Origin: Phycisphaeraceae bacterium
GTDB lineage: Bacteria > Planctomycetota > Phycisphaerae > Phycisphaerales > UBA1924
Assembly: GCA_019636495.1 (NCBI GenBank)
Contig: JAHBXL010000011.1
Coordinates: 1-64,000 of the forward strand
Direction of reading: 5' to 3'
DNA length: 64,000 nucleotides
Of this stretch, positions 46,015 to 54,445 are shown piece after piece. Position numbers and translations under genes: made by a program. Position 1 is the first letter of the stretch. The number at the start of each line of letters is the position of its first letter. A model generated the notes under the pieces. That model saw only the letters and a program-made list of their open reading frames with translations. It did not search any database and was not told the origin of the DNA.

Positions 46015-46581
46015 TCAGCCCTCGGCCACGAGCGTGAGAGCAACCCGGACGTTTGAACGCAGGGCCGGCGTCATTGGACAATCCGGGAACCCCAGCAGCT
46101 CGATTCGCATCAAATGCCCCTCCGCGTGCGGCGCCGGGTCATGCCTGATCTTGACCACCGAGCCGTCCGGCGGCAGACCGGGAAAGCGGACGGAGTAGAC
46201 GCCATAGGAGCCATATCGGGTGTGTGCCCGCCGGAACGAGCTGTGCCGCGGTGCGCGTATGCCGACCGAGGACACGGTGTCCGCGCGGTAGTTCAGTCGC
46301 GCGTCGTAGACGGTCGCGCCATCCGGGGCGAGCACGGTGACATCGATGTGCCCGCCCAAATCGCGGGGCAGACCGCGCTCCAGACGGCCGGCGACGATCA
46401 AGTCGCCCTTGTCCTCGTAGACCTCGGGCGGCTTGCGAAGAGACCGATCGATGCGTGGCTCGACAGTGACCCTACCCGCGGCGATCAGGTCGTTCCCGCT
46501 CGTGCAGCCTCCCAACAGAGCCGCCGCCGGCAGCAACCACATGGCCGCCCAGCCAGAGATTCGGAAGGTACGCATGTTCAT
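46015..46581 (-). CDS. Lipoprotein fused to a thioredoxin-like start
   Basis: The 188-residue product starts with a lipoprotein signal (WLLPAAALLGGC, Cys 26) and a domain with DLIVAGRLERGLPRDLGGHI and YGVYSVRFPGLPPDGSVVKI, probably an immunoglobulin-like surface domain. Its last 31 residues (MRIELLGFPDCPMTPALRSN and onward) look like the start of a small thioredoxin-like protein. They have their own ATG at 46110 and an upstream GGAGG at the right spacing. It therefore appears that the lipoprotein gene has run in frame into a truncated second gene. Its start overlaps the stop of the two-helix gene in an ATGA. Confidence 0.6.
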   Translation of the reverse strand: MNMRTFRISGWAAMWLLPAAALLGGCTSGNDLIAAGRVTVEPRIDRSLRKPPEVYEDKGDLIVAGRLERGLPRDLGGHIDVTVLAPDGATVYDARLNYRADTVSSVGIRAPRHSSFRRAHTRYGSYGVYSVRFPGLPPDGSVVKIRHDPAPHAEGHLMRIELLGFPDCPMTPALRSNVRVALTLVAEG

Positions 46582-46958
46582 GGTGGCCTCCTTGTTTCTC
46601 GGTTCTTTCCGGTGGCATCCACCGGTTTGACCGCCTGCCTGCCGCCCGATCCCTTGCGCACTTCCTTCCGGACGACGATGTAGGCATAGACCGCCAGCCC
46701 CGTGAACGCAAGCGCCATCGCACCGAGATCGAGCGGCACGCCGATGTGCCCGTGCCGCGCGTAGTGATCGCTGACGAACGCATAGAGCGCCACGTCCGAC
46801 CCCGCCGCCAACAGGGCGAGCGGGACCAGCAGCAGGAGCGCCGATCTCCACGTCAGCGGCCTGTTCCGGCGCAGCCGAGCCCGCTCGCCCTCGCTCTCGC
46901 CTCCTGCGGGCGATCGCGGGCAGCGCGAAGTCTTACTTCTTGGGCGTTTCCTTCCCAT
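46578..46958 (-). CDS. Small two-helix membrane protein
   Basis: The 126-residue protein has two hydrophobic helices (WRSALLLLVPLALLAAGSDV and GAMALAFTGLAVYAYIVV) and a basic N-tail and C-tail. The frame is open further upstream, but those residues are Arg-rich shadow, and the ATG at 46958 gives a plausible N-tail. It overlaps the end of the His-rich gene by 26 bases, and its stop overlaps the lipoprotein start. The function is unknown. Confidence 0.55.
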   Translation of the reverse strand: MGRKRPRSKTSRCPRSPAGGESEGERARLRRNRPLTWRSALLLLVPLALLAAGSDVALYAFVSDHYARHGHIGVPLDLGAMALAFTGLAVYAYIVVRKEVRKGSGGRQAVKPVDATGKNRETRRPP

Positions 46959-47229
46959 GATCGTGCCCGTCGCCTTCCTTGTGGTCTCCATCCTTGTGGT
47001 CGTGACCCTTCGCCGCGCACTCCTTGCACGCGCCGTGACCGACCACGCGGATGGCGGTGCCCTCGCGGACCCACAGGTGCGCCTCGTCGCCATCGGCGGT
47101 GACGAAGTATTGCGCCTCGCTCTTGACGGGCTGAGATGCACCCTGGCCCATCAGGATGGCCGCGAACGCGGTGACGGCCACGCCCGAGACGAGACCGACA
47201 AATACACTCTTGCGATTCAAACCGTTCAT
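46933..47229 (-). CDS. Small secreted His/Asp-rich metal-binding protein
   Basis: The 98-residue protein starts MNGLNRKSVFVGLVSGVAVT (signal-like) and has a short middle region YFVTADGDEAHLWVREGTAI with the Cys pair GACKECAAKG. It ends in a His/Asp repeat (GHDHKDGDHKEGDGHDHG). The tail probably binds divalent metal outside the cytoplasm. It lies 46 bases after the czcA gene, and its motif EGDGHDHG is also found in the czcB1 N-terminus, so it belongs to the same metal-efflux set. Confidence 0.7.
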   Translation of the reverse strand: MNGLNRKSVFVGLVSGVAVTAFAAILMGQGASQPVKSEAQYFVTADGDEAHLWVREGTAIRVVGHGACKECAAKGHDHKDGDHKEGDGHDHGKETPKK

Positions 47230-47275
47230 ACCAGGACTCCTTGGAAAAAGGTGAAACTCGGACAACACGTGACGA

Positions 47276-50200
47276 TCATCTCTGCGGTAAGGGTTTCTTC
47301 TCTTCGTCTTTGCTTGTCGCGCCGGGCGGCCTTGGAGGTTCAACCGACGGCGCTGGGAGAGCTGAAGGCGCGACGATGGGCCCTGCCGGGACAGGACCTG
47401 CGACTCCGATCGTTCCGCCGGTGGCGGGCGGCGGGGCGATCAAGTGAGCCTCCAGCGGCCCCGTCTCGGGCTTCTCCCATTCCTGAGGCAGCGGGGTCGG
47501 GCGGCCGCTGGGGTCCCAACCCGTGAAGATGCGGTAGAGGGCGGGCAGCACCACCAACGTCAGCAGTGTGCTGGAGATCAGGCCGCCGATGACGACCGTT
47601 GCGAGCGGCTTTTGCACCTCCGCGCCGGTGCCGGTGGCGATGGCCATCGGCACGAATCCGAGGGATGCGACCAGAGCCGTCATGAGCACGGGACGGAGGC
47701 GCACGAGGCACCCATTGATGATCGCGGCGTCCCGGGCCATGCCTTCAGTGCGGAGCTGGTTGATGAACGAAACCATGACCAGCCCGTTGAGCACCGCGAC
47801 GCCCGAAAGCGCAATAAAGCCGACGGCTGCGGAGATCGAGAATGGCAAGTCCCGCAACCACAGCGAGATGATGCCGCCCGTAAGCCCAAGCGGGACAGCG
47901 CTGAAGACCAGCAGGGCGTACTTGACGCTCTTGAACGTCGAGAAGAGAAGCAGGAAGATCAGGAGGAAGCAGATCGGGACCACGACCGTGAGCCGCTGCT
48001 TGGCCGCGACGAGGTTCTCGTATTGGCCGCCCCACACGAGCCACTGGCCCGCGGGGAGCGCGACCGCCCCGACCGCCCGCTCCGCGTCCTGCACGAACGA
48101 GCCCAGGTCGCGGCCGCGCACGTTGCACTGGACCACGATGCGGCGCTTGCCGCTCTCGCGGCTGACCTGGTTCCGGCCCTCGGCCACGTCGATCCTCGCC
48201 ACGTCGCCCAGGGGGATGAAGCCCATCTCGCGCGTCTGCACCAGACCGGCGAGGCCCCCGCCCCCACCGGCGCTGGCAAGCTTGGCAACCTCCGCGGGCT
48301 CTTCGCCGCCCGGCAGGGGGATCGGCAGTCGTTCGAGCGCATCGATCTGGCCGCGGATCTCTTCGGGAAGGCGCACCACCAGATCGAACCGGCGATCGCC
48401 CTCGAAGACCAGGCCCGCATCGGCCCCTCCCATTGCCGCGGCGACGACCTGCTGAACGTCGTGGACGCTCAGGCCGTAGCGGGCAATGGCCGCGCGGTCG
48501 ATGTCCACGGTCATGAGGGGGAGGCCCTCGACCTGCTCCATCTTCGCGTCGGCCGCGCCGGGGACCGATGAAAGCGCGGCGAGGACCTGCTGGGCGGTTC
48601 TGGTCATCGCCTCGAAGTCATCGCCGTAGACCTTGACCGCCACATCGCCGCGGACGCCGGAGATCAGCTCGTTGAAGCGCATCTGGATGGGCTGGGTGAA
48701 CTCATAGTTGTTGCCCGGGACCGTCTTGAGGGTGAGTTCGATGAGCTTGATGAGCTTGCCCTTGTGGCCCTCGATCTTCGGTCCCTCGTGCGCGTGCCCG
48801 CCGCCCTCCTCGCCGGCGTGTCCGGCGTGCGCGTCCCCGTGGGCGCCCATCTTCTCCAGCTCTTCGGTCTTCTCGGCAATGAGCCCGTCGAGTTCGGATT
48901 CGGACCGCCACTCCTCGCGGGGCTTGAAGATGATGAACGTGTCCGAAACGTTGGGCGGCATGGGGTCGGTGGCCATCTCGGCCGTGCCCGTCTTGGAGTA
49001 CACGAAAGCCACCTCGGGAATGCCCGCGAGGGTCCGCTCGACGTCGAACTGCATCGCCTGCGACTGGGAGAGCGACGTGGACGGGATGCGCATCGCGTGC
49101 ATCGCCAGGTCCTTCTCGTCGAGCGTGGGCACGAACTCCTGCCCGAGCCGCGTGAAGAGCAGCGCCGAGCCGAGGAACATGACCACGGCCGCGGCCACGA
49201 TGGCCCACCGCAGCCGCACCGAAAACTTGACCACCGGCTCGTAGGCGGCCTTGGCCCAGCGCACGAGGAACATCTCCCTTTCCGAGACTTTCCCGCGGAT
49301 GAGGATGGCCACCATCGCGGGGACGAAGGTCAGCGAGAGGAGAAACGCCCCGATGAGGGCGAAGATGACGGTCATCGCCATCGGGTGGAACATCTTCCCC
49401 TCGACGCCGGTGAGCGCCAAGATCGGGAAGTAGACCGTGACGATGATGGCCTGGCCATAGACAGAGGGCTGGATCATCTCCTTCGCGGCGACCATGACTT
49501 CGTGGAGCCGTTCCTGGAGCGTGAGCACGCGGCCCTTGTGGTGCTGCGCTTCCGCCAGCCGCCGCAGGCAGTTCTCGACGATGATGACGGCGCCGTCCAC
49601 GATCAGGCCGAAGTCGATGGCGCCCAGGGACATGAGGTTGCCGCTGACCTTGTACTGCACCATGCCGGTGGCCGTCATGAGCATGGACAGCGGGATCGCC
49701 AAAGCGCAGATCAGTGCGGCCCGAATGTTCCCCAAGAGGAGCAACAGGACCACGATGACGAGCACGGCCCCTTCCAGCAGGTTCTTCTCGACCGTTCTGA
49801 TCGTGGCGTCCACGAGCTTGGTGCGGTTGAGCACGGTCTTGGCGGTGATCCCGGGCGGGAGCGACCGCTGGATCTCGGGCATCTTGGCGTCCACCGCCGC
49901 GGAGACCGTCCGGCTGTTGGCCCCGATGAGCATGATCGCAGTACCGACGACGACCTCTTCGCCGTTTTCGCTGGCCGAGCCCGTGCGCATCTCGCGCCCG
50001 ACCCCCACGCCCCCGGGCACGATGATGTCGCGGATGTAGATGGGCACGCCGTTGCGGGTGCCGACGACGACGCTGGACAACTGCTCGATGTTCTCGATGC
50101 GCCCAGTGGCGCGGACGAGGTACGACTCGCCCTTGTGCTCGATGTACCCCGCGCCGGTGGAGACGTTGTTCTTCTCGATCGCCTCGATGACCTCGGAGAA

Positions 50201-50899
50201 CGTCAGCCCGTAGGAGACGAGCCTCATCGGGTCGGGCTGGACGTGGTATTGCTTGACGTACCCACCGATGGCGTCCACGCCCGCCACGTCCCTGATCCCT
50301 TTGAGCTGCGGGCGGATGATCCAGTCCTGCACCTCGCGGAGGTACGAGGCGAGTTCCACATCGCTCGTGAGCCGTCGGCCCTCGGGCGTGAGATACGCCC
50401 CGTTGCTCTGCCATCCGGGCTGGCCGTCCTTGATGGTCGCGCCCTTGCCGTGCGGATGCTCGTACAGGACGGTGTACATGTAGATCTCGCCCAAGCCCGT
50501 GGCGATCGGCCCCATGATGGGGTCCACGCCCGGCGGGAGAGACTCCCTGGCCTCGCCCAGGCGCTCATTCACCTGCTGGCGGGCGAAGTAGATGTTGACG
50601 TCGTCCTCGAACACCACCGTGACCTGCGCGAAGCCGTTGCGCGACAGCGATCGCGTCGATTGCAGGCCGGGGATGCCGGCCAGCGCGTTCTCGATCGTGA
50701 ACGTCACCTGCTTCTCAACCTCGACGGGCGAGAGCGACGGGGCCATCGCGTTGATCTGGACCTGGTTGTTGGTGATGTCGGGGACCGCGTCGATCGGGAG
50801 CTTCTTGAGCGAGTAGACGCCCAGGGCCGCGACCAGCGCCGTCAGGATGACGATGAACCAGCGGTTCTTGATGGAGAAGTGCAGGACGGCTTCAAGCAT
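47276..50899 (-). CDS. RND heavy-metal efflux pump, CzcA-like (block 1)
   Basis: The 1207-residue inner-membrane RND pump drives export of divalent metals with protons. It begins MLEAVLHFSIKNRWFIVILT and has KLPIDAVPDITNNQVQINAM, RNGFAQVTVVFEDDVNIYFA, the proton-relay motif DFGLIVDGAVIIVEN (D-x5-D-x6-E) and a CzcA-like end GIISLWLRDLPFSISAAVGF. The DGA form of the relay is typical of Zn/Co/Cd/Ni pumps. A His-rich insertion (HGDAHAGHAGEEGGGHAHEG) lies at about residue 680-710 in the periplasmic loop. It is preceded by czcB1 and czcC1. Confidence 0.94.
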   Translation of the reverse strand: MLEAVLHFSIKNRWFIVILTALVAALGVYSLKKLPIDAVPDITNNQVQINAMAPSLSPVEVEKQVTFTIENALAGIPGLQSTRSLSRNGFAQVTVVFEDDVNIYFARQQVNERLGEARESLPPGVDPIMGPIATGLGEIYMYTVLYEHPHGKGATIKDGQPGWQSNGAYLTPEGRRLTSDVELASYLREVQDWIIRPQLKGIRDVAGVDAIGGYVKQYHVQPDPMRLVSYGLTFSEVIEAIEKNNVSTGAGYIEHKGESYLVRATGRIENIEQLSSVVVGTRNGVPIYIRDIIVPGGVGVGREMRTGSASENGEEVVVGTAIMLIGANSRTVSAAVDAKMPEIQRSLPPGITAKTVLNRTKLVDATIRTVEKNLLEGAVLVIVVLLLLLGNIRAALICALAIPLSMLMTATGMVQYKVSGNLMSLGAIDFGLIVDGAVIIVENCLRRLAEAQHHKGRVLTLQERLHEVMVAAKEMIQPSVYGQAIIVTVYFPILALTGVEGKMFHPMAMTVIFALIGAFLLSLTFVPAMVAILIRGKVSEREMFLVRWAKAAYEPVVKFSVRLRWAIVAAAVVMFLGSALLFTRLGQEFVPTLDEKDLAMHAMRIPSTSLSQSQAMQFDVERTLAGIPEVAFVYSKTGTAEMATDPMPPNVSDTFIIFKPREEWRSESELDGLIAEKTEELEKMGAHGDAHAGHAGEEGGGHAHEGPKIEGHKGKLIKLIELTLKTVPGNNYEFTQPIQMRFNELISGVRGDVAVKVYGDDFEAMTRTAQQVLAALSSVPGAADAKMEQVEGLPLMTVDIDRAAIARYGLSVHDVQQVVAAAMGGADAGLVFEGDRRFDLVVRLPEEIRGQIDALERLPIPLPGGEEPAEVAKLASAGGGGGLAGLVQTREMGFIPLGDVARIDVAEGRNQVSRESGKRRIVVQCNVRGRDLGSFVQDAERAVGAVALPAGQWLVWGGQYENLVAAKQRLTVVVPICFLLIFLLLFSTFKSVKYALLVFSAVPLGLTGGIISLWLRDLPFSISAAVGFIALSGVAVLNGLVMVSFINQLRTEGMARDAAIINGCLVRLRPVLMTALVASLGFVPMAIATGTGAEVQKPLATVVIGGLISSTLLTLVVLPALYRIFTGWDPSGRPTPLPQEWEKPETGPLEAHLIAPPPATGGTIGVAGPVPAGPIVAPSALPAPSVEPPRPPGATSKDEEKKPLPQR

Positions 50900-50962
50900 G
50901 GCGGATCTCGTGAGCTTGTGAGTTGGAGCGTTGGGATCGCGGAGGAAGGAGTTGACGCGCTA

Positions 50963-52303
50963 TCAGTGCTCGTGCGCGGCCGAGCCCTTGCCGAGTTCGG
51001 CCTTCAGGATGAACGACCCGGCTATGGCGAACTTCTCACCTTCGACGAGTCCGGCGAACACGGGCACGAGCCCACCCACGGTCGGTCCGATGGTGAGGGC
51101 GCGTTTCTGGAACGTGTTGGGCTCGCCCGCAACCGGGACAAACACAGCCGGCCCGCCCTCGACGGTCTGCACGGCTTCCTGCGGGACGGCGACTTGAGGC
51201 GCCGGGTCAGCACCGTCGGGCGTCGTGGCAACGATCTCGGCCTGCGCGAACATCCCCGGCCGGACCGCCCCCCCACCCAAGGCACCGCTAGGGAGCTCGA
51301 TGCGCACCTGTGCGGTCCTCGTCGTGGGATCAACCAGCGGCGAGATAAACGCCACCTGGCCCTCAAACTTCTGGCCGCCCACGGACCCGACGGTTACCCA
51401 GGCCTTCGCGCCGACCGCGACGGCGGGCAAACGCGCCTCGGGCAAATCGGCCAGCACCCAGAGCGTGCTGGTATCGGCGAGCACCATGACGGACTCGCGG
51501 TCGGGGCTGACCAGTTCCCCCAGCGTGATCTCGCGTTGGACGACCTGCCCGTTGATGGCGGCACGGATGGTGTACCGCGGCATGATCTCGCTCGACTTGG
51601 CCAGCTCTTCGACAGCCTTCTGATCCATCCCGAGCAGGTGGAGCCCATTCTCCGCGGCGACCGCGGCCGCTTCGGCGGCCTTCACGCTGGCCACGGCCGC
51701 CTTGTACTCGGCCTCGCGCTTCTGCACCTCTGTGAGCGAGATGCCCTGCGACTGGTCGAGCAAGCCCTTGGCGCGATCCCAAGCGGCCTTGGCGAGATCG
51801 ACCTGCGGAACGGCGGTCTGGGCCGCCGTCCGCTTCAGCAGGAAGTCCGCCTGCGCTTGGCCAAGCTCGGGGCTTTCGACCACCACGAGCGGGTCGTCCT
51901 TCTTGACCTGGTCTCCGAGCCGCACCTTGATCTCGACGGCTCGCCCGCGGAGCGGCGAACCGACGTGGGCCATCGCCTCGGTGTTGAAGCCCACACGGGC
52001 GGGCGCCACGAACGTCGGCTTCAGCGCCCACATCTGGGCCTCACCAACCTTGACGCCGTATCGCTCGACGGCCTCTCCAGTCAGCTTGACCTCGTCGGTG
52101 TGCTCCTCCCCAGCACCGTGGTCGTGGCCGTCACCCTCGGCGTGCTGGTCCTTGGCGGTGGGTGTGCCGTGATCATGCCCGTCTCCTTCCTGGTGCTTCT
52201 TGCAGGAGGCCATCGGTGTCAGCAGCCCCAACGCGAGCAGAATCGCGCCGGTTGGCCTGAGGATGGGAGAGAGTGAACGGCAGGTCGGGTTCTTGTGAAT
52301 CAT
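50963..52303 (-). CDS. RND periplasmic adaptor, CzcB-like, with His-rich N-tail (block 1)
   Basis: The 446-residue adaptor links the RND pump to the outer-membrane channel. It starts as a lipoprotein (LLTPMASCKKH, Cys 34) and has a His-rich N-tail (EGDGHDHGTPTAK and EGDGHDHGAGEEH). Then come the barrel-sandwich segment (RVGFNTEAMAHVGSPLRGR and VRLGDQVKKDDPLVVVESP), a long helical hairpin, and MVLADTSTLWVLADLPEARL. Its His-rich part likely binds metal for delivery to CzcA. Confidence 0.92.
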   Translation of the reverse strand: MIHKNPTCRSLSPILRPTGAILLALGLLTPMASCKKHQEGDGHDHGTPTAKDQHAEGDGHDHGAGEEHTDEVKLTGEAVERYGVKVGEAQMWALKPTFVAPARVGFNTEAMAHVGSPLRGRAVEIKVRLGDQVKKDDPLVVVESPELGQAQADFLLKRTAAQTAVPQVDLAKAAWDRAKGLLDQSQGISLTEVQKREAEYKAAVASVKAAEAAAVAAENGLHLLGMDQKAVEELAKSSEIMPRYTIRAAINGQVVQREITLGELVSPDRESVMVLADTSTLWVLADLPEARLPAVAVGAKAWVTVGSVGGQKFEGQVAFISPLVDPTTRTAQVRIELPSGALGGGAVRPGMFAQAEIVATTPDGADPAPQVAVPQEAVQTVEGGPAVFVPVAGEPNTFQKRALTIGPTVGGLVPVFAGLVEGEKFAIAGSFILKAELGKGSAAHEH

Positions 52304-52339
52304 GGGTTGGTTCTCCGGCCGGTATGAGAACGGCCGAGT

Positions 52340-53791
52340 TCAGTGGTTCGAGGCGTTCGATACGATGTGGGTGGGGGTGAGAGGGCCGGAAGAGACAGGC
52401 GTTGCGGGCTGGGTGTTTGGCGGGGACTCGCCGAGGGACGCGGCCACGCCCGGGCCGCCAACCGCCCGTTGCAGACGGATCAACGCGATCGACATCTGCT
52501 GCTCAACCTCGATGGCCTTCGCGCGCGCCGCGCGAAGGTCCTGTTCGGCGAGAAACAAGGCTGTGACGTCGGTCTGCCCCGCTCGGTAGGCATCCTCCGC
52601 CTGCTGCCGGCGCTGCTGCTGCAGGGGGACCAACTCTGATTGAATCCGCTTCAGGTTGGCGGCGCTGGCGTCAAGCGACTGGAATGCCACGCGGACCTCT
52701 TCCACGACCTTGCGCTTGGCGAGGGTGAGGTTGTGGCGAGCCTCGATCTGCTCGGCCGTCACGCGGGCGCGCCTGGCTTGGCCCATGTCAAACACGGGAA
52801 TGGGTGTTGAAACCGAGGGCCCGACGGTCCAGTCGTCGTCGCGCTGGGCATCGATTCCCACGCCGAACCCCTCCCACGGCAGGAGACGCGCGAGGGCCGC
52901 GTCGTCGCCGAGCGCGGCGAGTGTCCAAGCCACGGATTGCACCTCGGGCCGGTTCTGCAAAGCGGCGTCGACCCATCGGGATTCGACGTTGGATGCAAGC
53001 GCGGGCGCGATCCACGGATCAACCCGCCAGGCGGCCGAACCGGAGGGCTCGCCGATCAACCGCGCCAGACGGAGGCGTTCCTCCTTGAGCTGCCTGTTGG
53101 CTTCCGCGATGTCAACGTCGAGTTCGACGCGCTGCGCTTCGAGGGTAGTCAGATCACTGCGCGTGCCTTCCTGCGCCTGAAGCCGTGCCCGGGCGGTAGC
53201 CACGAGCTTGTCCAGCAACCCCCGGCGCTCGGCGAACACGGGCACGAGGGATTCCAGCGTCTGGACCGCGACGTATCGCTCCTGGACCTCCGCCACGGTG
53301 TCGAGCGCCACGATGACCGCGTCCGCCGCAGCCTGGCGGAGCCGGTTATCCGCCGCGCTGGACTGCCGCGGGATCTTGAACGCCTGGATCAGGTCTTGGG
53401 CGAGGGAGACCTCGATCTGCGGCTTACCCGGCCCCCAGCGCAGGACGAAGTTGAGCACGGGATTAGGCAACAGGCGGGCTTGGTCAGCGTCGGCCAGCGC
53501 GATCCGGACGCGGGCGAGGGCCGCTTGGAGTCCAGGGTCGGTGGTCGCGGCGCGGCGCACTGCGTCGCCCAACGTCAGCGCATCTCCGCCTTCCGGGGCT
53601 TCGTTGAGCGGACCGCTATCAGTTCGGAACTCGATGGCCTGGCCGAGTCCGATCGCCGTTGAGGCGGCCGTTTCGGCCCCTGGATCGGGCCGGTTGGCGG
53701 CGCAGCCCGTGAGTTGGATCAACGCCAGGATGGCGGCGAACGGAACAAGGGTTCGGCCCGCTCGCGCGGCGTGAACGGCGCATGTATGCAT
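52340..53791 (-). CDS. TolC/CzcC-like outer-membrane factor (block 1)
   Basis: The 483-residue protein is an outer-membrane efflux channel with a lipoprotein signal (LALIQLTGC, Cys 30). It has the repeated TolC coiled-coil architecture: DAVRRAATTDPGLQAALARV, LLPNPVLNFVLRWGPGKPQI, and a second-half copy with NRPEVQSVAWTLAALGDDA, TPIPVFDMGQARRARVTAEQ and DAYRAGQTDVTALFLAEQDL. It forms the exit duct of the tripartite pump. It follows the small Cys-rich protein gene at 54363 by 140 bases. Confidence 0.92.
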   Translation of the reverse strand: MHTCAVHAARAGRTLVPFAAILALIQLTGCAANRPDPGAETAASTAIGLGQAIEFRTDSGPLNEAPEGGDALTLGDAVRRAATTDPGLQAALARVRIALADADQARLLPNPVLNFVLRWGPGKPQIEVSLAQDLIQAFKIPRQSSAADNRLRQAAADAVIVALDTVAEVQERYVAVQTLESLVPVFAERRGLLDKLVATARARLQAQEGTRSDLTTLEAQRVELDVDIAEANRQLKEERLRLARLIGEPSGSAAWRVDPWIAPALASNVESRWVDAALQNRPEVQSVAWTLAALGDDAALARLLPWEGFGVGIDAQRDDDWTVGPSVSTPIPVFDMGQARRARVTAEQIEARHNLTLAKRKVVEEVRVAFQSLDASAANLKRIQSELVPLQQQRRQQAEDAYRAGQTDVTALFLAEQDLRAARAKAIEVEQQMSIALIRLQRAVGGPGVAASLGESPPNTQPATPVSSGPLTPTHIVSNASNH

Positions 53792-53931
53792 CGGATGTCC
53801 TCGGAAGGCAGAGGGTCAGGTGACGTGTGGGGAAGGGATGGCCGACGGCCACCAACCGGCCGCGCCCATGACGCGGGCGCAACCGTGCCTCAGGCGCTCC
53901 CCAAAGCGGAGCGCAGAGAGGAACCCACTGC

Positions 53932-54363
53932 CTAGACGAGGAGAATCACGGATCGCAGCCGCTGGAGCGTGTCCGGCGGTCGCTGCGGCCGAGCGCGATC
54001 CCAGAGGACCTGGGCCGGAGGCTGCAGATCGAAGTGAATCGCGATCACCGCCAGAATCACCGGGATCGGAACCGGCACATCGTTCGTCGTGCGCGGCGGC
54101 GCCTTCGTGAGTTGGTGATCGCCCTTGATCGGCGTGTCATCGCACGGGTGCGCCGGTCCAGTGTCGGACCCGGGTTCGTCGAGGTCCGACCCGCAACTCG
54201 TCACGCACTCGCCGCTGGCGTTCTGAGTGCATCCCCACTCGATTCGAGACCCGCCGTGGCCATCACGGCAGACCACCATCCCGCCGGCGAACAGCGTGTT
54301 GGTCAGCCCGAACCAGATCAGGCAGAGCCAGGCGAGCCCGGGATTGAAGCGATTGTGGAACAT
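53932..54363 (-). CDS. Small secreted Cys-rich protein heading RND block 1
   Basis: The 143-residue protein has a signal peptide (NPGLAWLCLIWFGLTNTLFA) followed by a Cys-rich section (VVCRDGHGGSRIEWGC, CVTSCGSD, HPCDDTPIK), a hydrophobic stretch (PVPIPVILAVIAIHF) and the C-terminal PPDTLQRLRSVILLV. It is not a recognised family. It lies at the head of the czcCBA operon. It shares architecture with the small proteins at 61409-61897 and 62146-62628, and the upstream element CCGATATACTCCG with the latter. A role in metal sensing or scavenging is inference. Confidence 0.6.
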   Translation of the reverse strand: MFHNRFNPGLAWLCLIWFGLTNTLFAGGMVVCRDGHGGSRIEWGCTQNASGECVTSCGSDLDEPGSDTGPAHPCDDTPIKGDHQLTKAPPRTTNDVPVPIPVILAVIAIHFDLQPPAQVLWDRARPQRPPDTLQRLRSVILLV

Positions 54364-54382
54364 TCTGAGGTTGGGGAGGTGG

Positions 54383-54395
54383 CGGAGTATATCGG
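54383..54395 (-). promoter_or_regulatory. 13-nt conserved element upstream of the block 1 small Cys-rich gene
   Basis: On the minus strand this reads CCGATATACTCCG, identical to 62127-62139 on the plus strand upstream of another small Cys-rich gene. TATACT could be a -10 box. It lies about 22 bases before the ATG at 54363. Confidence 0.5.
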
Positions 54396-54445
54396 CTCAA
54401 TTGCGGTCGGATGTGCGGGTAGACAAGGAGCGCCCTTCCTAGGTC

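Noticed and set aside
48764-52276. Very long plus-strand reading frame (about 1,170 codons) over czcA1/czcB1
   Set aside because: It is antisense to well-supported RND genes and has the low-complexity, His/Arg/Asp-rich composition of a shadow frame in high-GC DNA.
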